From: DTYU01 sp040757355
GTDB lineage: Bacteria > Bacillota > Desulfotomaculia > Desulfotomaculales > Ammonificaceae
Assembly (NCBI GenBank): GCA_040757355.1
Contig: JBFLWY010000046.1
Coordinates: 1 to 16,709, forward strand
Direction: 5' to 3'
DNA length: 16,709 nt
The position numbers and the translations under genes are program-made. Within the stretch, counting starts at the first letter, position 1. Every line of letters begins with the position of its first letter. The notes beneath the pieces were generated by a model that saw only the letters and a list, made by a program, of their open reading frames with translations, had not been told where the DNA came from and searched no databases. Of the stretch, positions 1 to 7,616 are shown piece after piece.

Positions 1-246
1 CTCCGCCAGGCGGGATACGGCCTGACGCATAGCTAATAGAACCGGTGATGGTTGGTCCTGATCGGGCCACGCGACCGGCCAGGAAGCAGTGCCAGAACTA
101 CCTCCATATTATACCATAGTCGGCTGTGGCCAAGCCAGATTTTGGGGATTGGCAAGCGTGTAAAAAAAAGCGGGTGGTATGATCAGTGACTTAGTAAACA
201 GGAAGCGGTTCACCCTGATTAGGCGTTACCAAAACCCATTTTAACA
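1..246. other. Left-edge stretch without a recognised gene
   Basis: I see no supportable gene here. On the minus strand, 108-116 reads TGGTATAAT, an extended -10 promoter motif. It is followed at 101-105 by GGAGG, so a transcript could run leftwards off the window edge. One minus-strand frame stays open from just left of position 100 to the edge, but it has no convincing start and its product is not recognised. A short imperfect hairpin lies at 57-83 (CCTG/CAGG and CGG/CCG arms). It could be the promoter end of a gene or mobile element outside the window. Confidence 0.3.
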
Positions 247-277
247 TAAAAAGTCCGCTGCCCTTGCGGCAGCGGAC
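247..277 (-). terminator. Rho-independent terminator for the yeiH-like 1 / small membrane protein operon
   Basis: A perfect 10-bp stem (GTCCGCTGCC at 253-262 and GGCAGCGGAC at 268-277) encloses a 5-base loop. Reading on the minus strand, the stem is followed directly by TTTTT (plus-strand AAAAA at 248-252). It lies 23 bases beyond the stop codon of the small minus-strand gene at 301-453, where an operon terminator is expected. Confidence 0.92.
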
Positions 278-300
278 GGCAACACTCGCACAGTATTTTG

Positions 301-453
301 TCAGTGCTGGACGGGAACAAGGGTGTAACTTATCCAGACCAGTATTCCCAGCAGCACGATTCCGAGCCCGAGGCTATACCCGATGAGCTTTTTCTCAGGG
401 GGCATCAGGTCGAACCATTCCCCTTCTTCCGCGAACCGCTCTTGATCAGTCAT
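301..453 (-). CDS. Small single-helix membrane protein, 50 aa, downstream of yeiH-like 1
   Basis: The frame runs from an ATG at 453-451 to a TGA at 303-301 and encodes 50 residues. A perfect AGGAGGT ribosome site lies 7 bases upstream (minus strand, 460-466), which strongly supports translation. The N-terminal 24 residues are acidic and polar (it begins MTDQERFAEEGEWF) and end in PPEKK. They are followed by one hydrophobic helix at about residues 25-44 and a short tail, so the N-terminus is probably cytoplasmic. It starts 29 bases after the stop of the yeiH-like transporter and precedes the terminator, so the two form one operon. I do not recognise a family. The layout resembles small accessory subunits of secondary transporters, but that role is inference. 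A similarly placed 38-aa gene follows the second transporter. Confidence 0.8.
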   Translation of the reverse strand: MTDQERFAEEGEWFDLMPPEKKLIGYSLGLGIVLLGILVWISYTLVPVQH

Positions 454-482
454 CTGTTCTACCTCCTTTTTTCAGGGCCCTG

Positions 483-1949
483 TTACCCGGAAACCACCGG
501 TGGGGTTATGCCGTGGAAGAAGATCCAGGAGATGAACAACCCGATCCAGATGATAAACCCGAACAGGCAGATCAGGTAGACAAGAGCCAGCCGCCCCATG
601 CCTTCTTCTTTAAGTTTCTTGAAGTTGGACACAAGCCCGATGGTGAAGAAGGTTAAGGCAAAGAAAATGCCCCGGAAGGCGTCTGCCTGCCCGACTCCGG
701 CCTGGAGCGTTTCAAAGCCTTCTTTGGTCATTCCGGAGCCGATAAGGAGCAAAAGCACGAAAGTGGCGGCGTATCCGAGGACGAACTTCGGGAACCGCTC
801 CCAGATGACCGAAGCGCTAACCTTTTCACCGGGTCGCCTTTCAATGCTGTACGCCCAGATAACGGCCAAGATGAAGGCCCAGATTGCGATGAAGATGTCA
901 ATGAACACCTTAACCGTTGTTGCCGCCATCAGCATCCAGCCTTCCTGCCACTGGACACCCAGCGTCGTCGTTGCCTTGGACCTGATTAAGGCGTCAACCA
1001 GGGCACCGCTGGCCGCTGCTGCGCCGTCGGTCTTTACCGCCAGGCCCATCCAGGCGCCGGCCACCATCGGCTCGTGATACAGCCAGGCCTGCGCCGCGAA
1101 CGGCAGGATGATCAACTCCACCACGGCGAAGATGATGACTAACGAGGAAACAATGATGGGTACGACCGGCCTCGCCTTGATGGCGCCGCCGGTGGCGATG
1201 GCGGCAGAGACGCCGCAGATGGAGATACCGGAAGCGAGCGGCGCTGCCCATTCCGGCGTGAACCGGAAGTACTTGCGGGAGATAAAGTAGACGATCGGCC
1301 AGTAAATAAGGTAGGCCTCAATAATGGCGCAGAAGCCCCGGAAGACCACCTGACCGGCCAGTCCCGTGGACTGACAGGCCTTGAGCCCGATGGTGGCGCC
1401 TAAGATAACAATCGCGGTCTTAATGAACCACTCGGGCTTCACCGCCTCGTCAACGAACTTGGTGAAAGCCGGCCAGAAGTTACCGAGAAGTAGCCCAGCG
1501 ATAAGCGCGATAATGAATCCGGCTTCACCCGTTAGGCGCAGCGACCAGGCAATCCCGAATTTCTCCATTTTGTCGGGGGTAACGGCAATGTATGCGTAGT
1601 GGCCGATAATCCAGCAGACATAGGTAATCCAGAAGATGAGGGTAAAACCGGTGATATACCTGCCAACCCTGGCACCCATAGCGGAAGCGCCTATTGTTGT
1701 GACCACCAGGAGAAAAAGGTACGTCAAAATAAGGGAGACTATTCCGGGCATGCCTTCGTATACCTTAGACGCCGGTGCCAGAGCCTTGGACAGGTCAAGC
1801 CAGACGCTTGTTTTCACGACCCACCCGATGATGTCAACACCGGCAAGCTTTAGGAGTCCGAGAGCGAAGATGAACAACCCCAGCCACACTGCCCACCAGT
1901 CTTCGGTTTTCAAGAGCGAAGACCGGCTTGCGCTTGTTTCCTGGGACAT
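483..1949 (-). CDS. YeiH/UPF0324-family putative sulfate exporter, long form (488 aa)
   Basis: This is a polytopic inner-membrane protein of the YeiH family (Cons_hypoth698, 'putative sulfate exporter'). The family is predicted to move small anions and is linked in enterobacteria to sulfite stress, but no substrate can be assigned here. The diagnostic stretch GISICGVSAAIATGGAIKAR is at residues 241-260, and the C-terminal NFKKLKEEG segment also fits. More than ten hydrophobic helices are visible. At 488 residues it is clearly longer than the usual 330-420. The extra length lies mainly N-terminally, where DWWAVWLG at about residue 17 opens two to three additional helices. The ATG start has GGAGG close upstream (minus strand, about 1957-1963). 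It is transcribed divergently from the histidine kinase gene at 2327 and forms an operon with the 50-aa membrane protein gene. A second family member lies at 6504-7616. Confidence 0.9.
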   Translation of the reverse strand: MSQETSASRSSLLKTEDWWAVWLGLFIFALGLLKLAGVDIIGWVVKTSVWLDLSKALAPASKVYEGMPGIVSLILTYLFLLVVTTIGASAMGARVGRYITGFTLIFWITYVCWIIGHYAYIAVTPDKMEKFGIAWSLRLTGEAGFIIALIAGLLLGNFWPAFTKFVDEAVKPEWFIKTAIVILGATIGLKACQSTGLAGQVVFRGFCAIIEAYLIYWPIVYFISRKYFRFTPEWAAPLASGISICGVSAAIATGGAIKARPVVPIIVSSLVIIFAVVELIILPFAAQAWLYHEPMVAGAWMGLAVKTDGAAAASGALVDALIRSKATTTLGVQWQEGWMLMAATTVKVFIDIFIAIWAFILAVIWAYSIERRPGEKVSASVIWERFPKFVLGYAATFVLLLLIGSGMTKEGFETLQAGVGQADAFRGIFFALTFFTIGLVSNFKKLKEEGMGRLALVYLICLFGFIIWIGLFISWIFFHGITPPVVSG

Positions 1950-2073
1950 CTGTCTTCCCTCCTTACAGGGAAATATTTCGACAGCACAATCCGCTAAATT
2001 AGGCCCTGCGCTTCTTTTTCACCCCCTTGTTCCTGATTTTTCGGCCTAAGATATATTTATTATGGTTAACACC

Positions 2074-2103
2074 ATCCTATTTTCTACTTTAATTAGGAGT
2101 CAA
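2074..2103 (-). promoter_or_regulatory. Candidate sigma-A promoter for yeiH-like 1
   Basis: On the minus strand TTGACT (plus positions 2098-2103) is followed after 18 bases by TAGGAT (2074-2079). The promoter points at the transporter gene starting at 1949, leaving a leader of about 115 bases. The match is good at -35 and moderate at -10. Confidence 0.4.
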
Positions 2104-2139
2104 CCCGTACGGCGCGAATTGGTCTTATTATGCAACCCT

Positions 2140-2232
2140 GTTGACGTAATAGGCCCCCCAACTGACACTTTTGCGTCAAACGACTGAAACGTTTTGCTCA
2201 AGGCTGTCGCTTGTTTCTTCGGAAACTGTCGC
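2140..2232. promoter_or_regulatory. Repeated short motifs in the divergent intergenic region (possible operator sites)
   Basis: The 377-base divergent region 1950-2326 holds no gene. It contains TTGACG at 2141-2146 with its inverse CGTCAA at 2174-2179. It also contains a direct repeat CTGTCGC at 2204-2210 and 2226-2232, spaced 22 bases apart, or two helical turns. A regulator bound here could control both the transporter and the signalling genes. The LuxR-type response regulator at 3921-4535 is the obvious candidate, but that is inference. Confidence 0.3.
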
Positions 2233-2326
2233 CAAAAGGAGAAAGAAGTTCGTCCAGCGAAATTATCAAGAAAAAAATTGGATTCTGGCGTCGGATTATC
2301 GGGGTTGTCCCCGGGAGGGACACTGA

Positions 2327-3934
2327 ATGAGAGCCTTCAAATGGACTAGCGTTGCACTGGCAGTACTGATAGTTGTTTCGATTTTATTGCTGGTTAACGA
2401 ATTTTGCATCACGCCCCAGAAGGTAAGTGACCTGGCCCGTTTTTCCGCCCAACTCGCCAGGTGTTACCAGATCTCGTTGAACGTGGAGCGCCTGATATCC
2501 AGTGTAGAGAGTTACATGCTTTATGCCGATCACCGCTACCTGGACGATTTCAGGCGTTATAGTTTGGAAACCGTCAGGGAGGAATTGGACCTGTATAACA
2601 CGGCGGATCCCGCTACTAAAAGGAAGGTAGCAGATTTGATTGAAGAAAATAGAAAGTACCTTTCTTTTGTGGAAAAGGAGGTGGTGCGTCCGGGACTACA
2701 GAACAGAAACCGCTCTAACGCATCGCTGCGGTTGGAACACGAATACTTCGCCGCGAGTTTGAGAGACAAGTCCTATCTGGCGGTAAGCACTGCCAGAAAC
2801 GAAGTGGATCGAGTTTCAACGTCGGTCATGGCTGTAGAAAACAGAAAGAGATTCTTCCTGTTTTTGCTGGTTTTGTTGTTGCTGGTTTTGCTCATTGTGG
2901 GCTCGTGCGGGGTAGTGATCCCCCTGTTCGTTCAGAATTCTCACCTGGAGCATTTGGCTGCCCGCCTGCGCGGCGCCGTTATTGTAACTGACCAAAGGGC
3001 TGTCGTCAGAAAGATTAACGCGGCGGCGGAAAAGCTGCTGAATATCAATGGCGGTGCGGTTCTAAACAAGTCCCTGAACGAGATTTTAGGGCATTTTCCA
3101 TCCTTGCAGAACGTGTTCCAACCGCTTTTTGAGGTCATCCTCTACAAAAAACAATTGAGCAATTACCAGACCGTGTACACCTATGCGGGGCGGAAGATTT
3201 TCTTGACCATAGACTACCATCCCTTGTTTTTTCTGGATAAGTTAACCGGTGCGGTGATGGTGGCCCTGCCGGAAGAAAGCCAGCGGGACAGGTCTCTGCT
3301 TTTCGATAGTATAGAAGCGGAGCGAAGGAAGCTGTCCATCGAGATTCACGACTGGATCGGCAGGTATATGTCGACCGTGATCCATTCTCTGGATTACATG
3401 TTGCGCCAGAACGGGAAAGAGCTGCCCGGGTCCGTGCGCGAAAATCTAGCCCGGCTTAGGAACCAGTGCCAAAACGCCGCCATAGAAATGCGCAGCATTA
3501 TGAATGAAATTCACCCGTATTTGATTGAGAAAGTGGGTTTGATCCCGGCCATCGAATCATACGTCGCTCATTTTGAAAAGACGTACGGCATAAAGGTTTA
3601 TCTTTATTACAGCGACCGGGCGTTCACACTTAACCGGCGGGAGGCGATTGTTATCTACAGGATTATCCAGGAAGCCCTGACCAACGTGGCCAAACACTCC
3701 GCGGCTACCGAGGTGGACATCTATTTCTCGGTCCAGAACGAGATGCTTAAGATTGAGGTCTCGGATAACGGTGGGCCGCAAAAGGAACTGGTTGAAGGAA
3801 CCGGCTTGTGGGGGATGAAGGACCGGGCAAATCTGTTGGGCGGCGACCTGGTATACGGCTACACTGATACCGGCTTTACGGTGACACTTACCGTTCCTTT
3901 AGTTCGGGAGGGGGGTTCCGGTGAGCCAGGTTAG
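2327..3934 (+). CDS. Membrane histidine kinase, NarL/DegS (HisKA_3) type, with PAS domain
   Basis: This is a sensor histidine kinase of 535 residues. Helix 1 (about 7-23) and helix 2 (about 175-202) bracket an extracytoplasmic region of some 150 residues. That region looks all-helical, like CHASE3 or four-helix-bundle sensors. A cytoplasmic PAS-like domain follows (about 207-315, containing GAVIVTDQ). Next is a HisKA_3 dimerisation domain whose ERRKLSIEIHDWIGR places the phospho-accepting histidine at 341. The HATPase_c domain has the N-box asparagine at 453 (NVAKHS), the DNGGP box from 480 and a GLWGMKDRA glycine box. The ATG is preceded by GGGAGGG about 8 bases upstream. The gene overlaps the response regulator start by 14 bases, so the pair is translationally coupled. 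All catalytic motifs are present. The signal sensed is unknown. Confidence 0.93.
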   Translation: MRAFKWTSVALAVLIVVSILLLVNEFCITPQKVSDLARFSAQLARCYQISLNVERLISSVESYMLYADHRYLDDFRRYSLETVREELDLYNTADPATKRKVADLIEENRKYLSFVEKEVVRPGLQNRNRSNASLRLEHEYFAASLRDKSYLAVSTARNEVDRVSTSVMAVENRKRFFLFLLVLLLLVLLIVGSCGVVIPLFVQNSHLEHLAARLRGAVIVTDQRAVVRKINAAAEKLLNINGGAVLNKSLNEILGHFPSLQNVFQPLFEVILYKKQLSNYQTVYTYAGRKIFLTIDYHPLFFLDKLTGAVMVALPEESQRDRSLLFDSIEAERRKLSIEIHDWIGRYMSTVIHSLDYMLRQNGKELPGSVRENLARLRNQCQNAAIEMRSIMNEIHPYLIEKVGLIPAIESYVAHFEKTYGIKVYLYYSDRAFTLNRREAIVIYRIIQEALTNVAKHSAATEVDIYFSVQNEMLKIEVSDNGGPQKELVEGTGLWGMKDRANLLGGDLVYGYTDTGFTVTLTVPLVREGGSGEPG

Positions 3935-4535
3935 GATTATGCTGGTTGAAGACCACCAGGTTGTCCGGGAAGGCTTGAAAAAGCTCATTGAGCTAGAGGA
4001 GAATATGGCGGTGGTCGCCGAAGCGGGGACGTTTAAGGAGGCGCTGGAGAACCTGCGGGACGACATCAATCTCGTCTTGCTGGATATAGCATTGCCTGAT
4101 GGGGATGGGCTGGAACTTCCCGGGAAGATCGGTGCCCGGCTGCCAGGGGTTAAGTATCTGGCGCTAACCACTTACGACGACCCCGTATTTGTCAGGAAAG
4201 CCATGGAATACGGGATAAACGGATTTATTCCTAAGTACGCCTCGTTTGACGAAATCAAGTCCGCCATAAACATTGTCCTGAAAACCGGGCGTTACCTGTA
4301 TCCCGGTCTGGGCAGCGAGCTGTTTCTCGGAGGCCGGGAGCCGGGACTGGCAGAGGAAGAACTAAAGATTTTACAGTTGCTTGCCACCGGTGAAAACCAG
4401 AAGGCAGTAGCCAACCGGTTATACATCAGTCTTTCTACCTTGCGGCGGCGGATCCGGGGCATCTGCACCAAGTTAGGCGTCAAGACCATTGAGGAAGCCC
4501 TTGCTTCGGCCGCTAAGAAAGGTCTGATCAAATAA
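3921..4535 (+). CDS. NarL/FixJ-family response regulator (REC plus LuxR-like HTH), atypical recognition helix
   Basis: This is the 204-residue partner of the upstream kinase. The receiver domain (about 3-120) has the acidic pair E10/D11, the phospho-accepting aspartate 55 (VLLDIALP), threonines 83/84 and lysine 105 (IPKY). These are all the residues needed for phosphorylation. After a linker, a C-terminal helix-turn-helix region (about 140-204) follows the LuxR layout: EEELKILQLLATGENQKAVA, then LYISLSTLRRRI, then CTKLGV. The usual TVKxH of the recognition helix is replaced by TLRRRI, so its DNA target may differ from standard family members. The GTG start is used because it follows a GGGAGGGG site and lies inside the kinase's 3' end. 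The likely targets are the flanking transporter genes, inferred from position. Confidence 0.92.
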   Translation: MSQVRIMLVEDHQVVREGLKKLIELEENMAVVAEAGTFKEALENLRDDINLVLLDIALPDGDGLELPGKIGARLPGVKYLALTTYDDPVFVRKAMEYGINGFIPKYASFDEIKSAINIVLKTGRYLYPGLGSELFLGGREPGLAEEELKILQLLATGENQKAVANRLYISLSTLRRRIRGICTKLGVKTIEEALASAAKKGLIK

Positions 4536-4552
4536 CGGGAGGATTTTACTCC

Positions 4553-6013
4553 ATGTCCAGGTTTCCCAGGGCTAAAACCGTTTTAGCTTTGTTTAGCGTT
4601 ATATTCTTTTTGAGCCTGGTTACCGTTTTTTTCGTCGTCGAGTTCCGGCTGGCAAAAAAAGTGATCGGTGAGTACGAAGACAGTCTTCGGCGGGTAACGC
4701 TGAACAAAATCCAGCTTTACGTCAGTGATGTCCGGGCCTGCGCCGAAAGTACGGCCCTGAAGCTGGGGCGGGAGAAAGGTATAACCGAAAACCTGTTGAA
4801 AGACGTCGCTCGCCAGAACCCCGGGGTAACCGGCATTTACCTGGTGGGAACCGATGGTTATGTCATTGCTTCGGCCGGTAATGGGGAAGGTTATCCCTAT
4901 CGGCCTTCCCGGGCTTTTGAGAGGGCCCTGGCGGGAGAAGTGTTTATTACCGGGGGAGAAGCGGGACGAATTGAAGTTGGGGCCCCGGTCTATGACGCGG
5001 CAAAACAACTCCGGGGTGTCCTGATTATTAGTTACGTGGCCGGTCCTTTTTTCCAGGAGTTGACCCAGGAGTTTTCGAACGAGAACTACAAAATCGCCTT
5101 GCTGGATAGCGGGAATCGTCCGGTGGTATGGCCTTTCGACCGGGAAAAATTAGAGGGATTTACGGCTTACCAGGACAAGCTGTACAACCGCAATCTACGG
5201 TACAGCGTCAGTGCGGCCGGGATCAAGCATACCTCCTGGCAAGCCTATTTTTTCTTAAAGGACAACAACTTTGATAGCTACCGGGTTATTACGATTATGT
5301 TCTTACTTTTCGTGCTCTACTTCTGTGCTTACGAATTTCTTGTTGAGTTCTGGAAGACCAGCAGCATCAATTCTTACTTTGAGGACGTCAACTTTACCAT
5401 TTTCAATCACCTCAAGGAAGGCGTCATTATCTGCAACAAGTTGAACCGAATTGTCTTTGCCAATGAAGCGGCGTACAGGTTTTTTGCCGACCGAACGGCA
5501 AATTTGAGAGGCGCCGCACTGCCGGATATCCTCGGACCTGCAGGCACTCTGGTCAGCGGGGAAAGTAAAAAGATGATCTTAAAGAACGCCGACCGGATGT
5601 TGGAGATTGTTTATTCCCCGATATTCAAAGCCGGGAAAATGCTCGGCTCTCTGGCGGTGATCGGTTTAAGCAGCGACCAGGAAAGGGTTTGCGAGCATCT
5701 TCTCGTGAAACTGGTCGACGTCAGTTCCGACGGCCTGGTATTTGTGGACAAGAACCACCAGATAGCGATGGCCAATATGATGGCCAGCTATTATCTCGGG
5801 CCGTTGGAAAAAGGCAGACATTTAAGCGAGGTTAACCCCCGGCTGGCTGCGGCCGTATATAACAACATCGGCTCGCGGTCGCTGGGCAGGGTTGAACTGG
5901 ACTTGAGCGGGGTGATTTGCGAAATCGCCGCGGTCTACGATGACCACGGGCTGTATGTCGGGACGCTGGTATTGCTGAGAAGCACGGAGGGCGGTCTTCC
6001 CGAGGGGTTATGA
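4553..6013 (+). CDS. Membrane sensor with Cache-like domain and two PAS domains, no output domain
   Basis: This is a 486-residue membrane protein. One helix (about 9-29) is followed by an extracytoplasmic domain (about 30-244) with Cache-like features: NPGVTGIYLVGTDGYVIAS, then AFERALAGEVF, then RIEVGAPVYD and RGVLIISYV. A second helix spans about 245-266. Two cytoplasmic PAS-type domains follow, at about 284-383 (HLKEGVIICNKLNRIVFANEAA) and 384-475 (DVSSDGLVFVDKNHQIAMAN). The protein then ends. There is no kinase, GGDEF, EAL, HD or methyl-accepting domain, and I found no continuation in other frames after the stop. It starts 17 bases after the response regulator, with GGGAGG upstream, so it is in the same operon. 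It may present a ligand signal to the kinase by PAS-PAS contact. That role is inference. Confidence 0.85.
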   Translation: MSRFPRAKTVLALFSVIFFLSLVTVFFVVEFRLAKKVIGEYEDSLRRVTLNKIQLYVSDVRACAESTALKLGREKGITENLLKDVARQNPGVTGIYLVGTDGYVIASAGNGEGYPYRPSRAFERALAGEVFITGGEAGRIEVGAPVYDAAKQLRGVLIISYVAGPFFQELTQEFSNENYKIALLDSGNRPVVWPFDREKLEGFTAYQDKLYNRNLRYSVSAAGIKHTSWQAYFFLKDNNFDSYRVITIMFLLFVLYFCAYEFLVEFWKTSSINSYFEDVNFTIFNHLKEGVIICNKLNRIVFANEAAYRFFADRTANLRGAALPDILGPAGTLVSGESKKMILKNADRMLEIVYSPIFKAGKMLGSLAVIGLSSDQERVCEHLLVKLVDVSSDGLVFVDKNHQIAMANMMASYYLGPLEKGRHLSEVNPRLAAAVYNNIGSRSLGRVELDLSGVICEIAAVYDDHGLYVGTLVLLRSTEGGLPEGL

Positions 6014-6128
6014 CGGGACGCCAGACAAAATTTGCTTCTGGTTTTCTCCGCCCGGTGCGCAACCTGATGTTCGAAAAATCGGCGTTCTCAGGTGTTTATT
6101 GAGACAAATGCCGGGTCGGGTGCCGGGC

Positions 6129-6245
6129 TTAAAAGAACATCAGGACAAAAATGAGGATCAGGGCCGCCAGAGAAAGGGCGGCGTAATCTTCTATTTCTTC
6201 GGTTTCGAACAGGGCGTCCAGTTCTCCCAGGTCGCGTTCCGACAA
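6129..6245 (-). CDS. Very small single-helix membrane protein, 38 aa
   Basis: The frame starts with TTG at 6245-6243 and stops with TAA at 6131-6129. A strong AGGGAGGGA ribosome site (plus 6251-6259) sits 5 bases upstream of the start. The product has an acidic N-terminal half (SERDLGELDALFETEEIED) and then one hydrophobic helix (AALSLAALILIFVLMFF) that ends at the C-terminus. No family is recognised. It lies on the same strand as the second yeiH-like gene and downstream of it, but 258 bases away across repeat-like DNA. Co-transcription is therefore less certain than for the 50-aa counterpart at 301-453. The parallel (yeiH-like gene followed by a tiny acidic-plus-helix protein) is the main reason to take it seriously. 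Confidence 0.65.
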   Translation of the reverse strand: MSERDLGELDALFETEEIEDYAALSLAALILIFVLMFF

Positions 6246-6503
6246 AGAGATCCCTCCCTATATAGGTTCGAAGTTGGGTTCAAACTGATGGACCTTTTGG
6301 GTTCGTTCTATATTCTACGTTAGGCTCAGGGGGTCAGTTCTAAGTTTAACCGTTACACCGCTTGAACTGTCACACCGCTACAGCGTCGCACCGTTATACC
6401 GTTACACCGATTCAAGGTTCTAAATTTAGATTCTACCTCTTTCTTTTGAATTCTGGATTCCAAATTTTTAAAGTTCAAGGTTCAAATTCGACGTTACATA
6501 AGG
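6246..6503. repeat. Intergenic repeat-like DNA between yeiH-like 2 and the 38-aa gene
   Basis: Apart from the ribosome site at 6251-6259, no gene is visible. At 6279-6308 lies an inverted-orientation relative of the palindromic repeats at 16326-16354 and 16373-16401; it shares TCAAACTGATGGACCTT. From about 6350 to 6410 there are variants of CCGTTACACCG (perfect at 6350-6360 and 6399-6409). At about 6473-6490 are TTCAAGGTTCAAATTCGA-like words, which resemble those near 16279-16329. The stretch looks like degenerate repeat DNA. Confidence 0.6.
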
Positions 6504-7616
6504 TTAAGAGTGGATGAAGACCGTTACCACCACCAGCGCTGCCCCGGCCTTGAGCAAGGCGACGATGGCGCCGATCAACAACGGCTTGCCTCCGGCTTTG
6601 CGCAGCTCGTTGAACGAGATCTGCATCCCGAGCCCGGCAAGGCCGATGGCGAAAAACCAGCTGTACAGGTTGCGGATAAAAAGCAATTCCCGCGAAGGGG
6701 GATCCGTAGAGCCCAGCAGTCCAAAGGAGGTAAGAAAGACCATGGCCAGGAAACCCAGCACGAAGATGGGAAATCTGCTCCAAAACCCGGTCTTGATGTT
6801 ATATTCGTCCACCTGCTCGCGGCCGCTGTAAAGGATCGCGATCACGAGCACTACGAACGGGAGGAACAACACCCGGGCCAAGTTGAAAATTTGACCGGTT
6901 TTAAGGCTCACGGAAGGGTGGGCCGCGGTGCCGGGATCGAAGGCCAGCGCGGCGGCCAGTACCTGGCCGGTGTTCAAAATGGCGGTGCCGGCCCAGGCGC
7001 CGAACTGGTGGGGGCTCAAGCCCAGCAGGGTTCCGATGGCCGGAAAGGTGAACAGAGAAACCACACCAAAGGAAAGAACCGTCGCGATGGAGTAAACCAC
7101 CTCGGTGGTCTTGGCGCGAACGGCGGGCGCCGTTGCCACCACGGCCGATACACCGCAGATTGACAGGCCTGCCGCCAGCACGGAGGCCGAAGCGGGGTCC
7201 ATGCCGAGCTTCTGGCCCAGCCACAGGGTGAACAGCAGGGTGGCGAAGACAAAGGCCAGGATAATCGTTACCGCGTTTATCCCGAGATTGGCGAGTTCCG
7301 AAATGCTGTACAGGGACCCGAGAAAGATAACCCCCACCTTTATGAAAAGGCGGGAGGTTCTGATACCGGGGCCTGCCCAACGGGGGATGCCCAGGGTGTT
7401 CCTGACCAGCATTCCGGCAATGATGCATATCAGGATGTAATTCAGGTGTAACGTATCAAGCGCCCACTTTTTTACGGAGGGGTTTGAAGTCAGGTAAGTC
7501 TCCACCCCGCGCCACCAGGGAAAACCAAAAGCGGCGCCGCCTCTGGCAAAGATGGCGATGGCCACCATTATAACAATGCCGGGAATGAATTTAAAGATAT
7601 TGCCCCACCAGCCCAA
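6504..7616 (-). CDS. YeiH/UPF0324-family putative sulfate exporter (370 aa from the chosen start)
   Basis: This is the second polytopic transporter of the YeiH family. The hallmark GLSICGVSAVVATAPAVRAKT is at about residues 150-170, followed by GAWAGTAILNTGQVLAAA, and the C-terminus carries GLAGLGMQISFNELRKAGGKPLLIG. Length and about ten helices match the usual family size, unlike the long copy at 483-1949. I chose the TTG at 7616-7614: GAGG lies 8 bases upstream and the family-like helix begins immediately (GWWGNIFKFIPGIVIM). The frame stays open to an ATG at 7772. Those extra 52 residues are Cys/Trp/Arg-rich and unlike the family, so I take them as out-of-frame sequence. The gene points away from the DUF1287 gene and towards the signalling block. 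Substrate is unknown; a small sulfur oxyanion is only the family's suggested role. Confidence 0.88.
   Translation of the reverse strand: MGWWGNIFKFIPGIVIMVAIAIFARGGAAFGFPWWRGVETYLTSNPSVKKWALDTLHLNYILICIIAGMLVRNTLGIPRWAGPGIRTSRLFIKVGVIFLGSLYSISELANLGINAVTIILAFVFATLLFTLWLGQKLGMDPASASVLAAGLSICGVSAVVATAPAVRAKTTEVVYSIATVLSFGVVSLFTFPAIGTLLGLSPHQFGAWAGTAILNTGQVLAAALAFDPGTAAHPSVSLKTGQIFNLARVLFLPFVVLVIAILYSGREQVDEYNIKTGFWSRFPIFVLGFLAMVFLTSFGLLGSTDPPSRELLFIRNLYSWFFAIGLAGLGMQISFNELRKAGGKPLLIGAIVALLKAGAALVVVTVFIHS

Noticed and set aside
6014..6040. Terminator after the sensor gene (CCAGA/TCTGG arms followed by TTTT)
   Set aside because: A 5-bp stem with an 11-base loop is too weak to support.
6014..6128. 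Lost output domain of the PAS sensor after its stop codon
   Set aside because: I read the downstream bases in all plus frames and saw no H-box, GGDEF or other catalytic motif before the converging 38-aa gene.
6510..7163. Long plus-strand reading frame (217 codons) opposite yeiH-like 2
   Set aside because: It is the antisense of a clear transporter gene, has a repetitive Gln/Gly/Asp/Arg composition typical of complementary reading of membrane-protein codons, and no good ribosome site.
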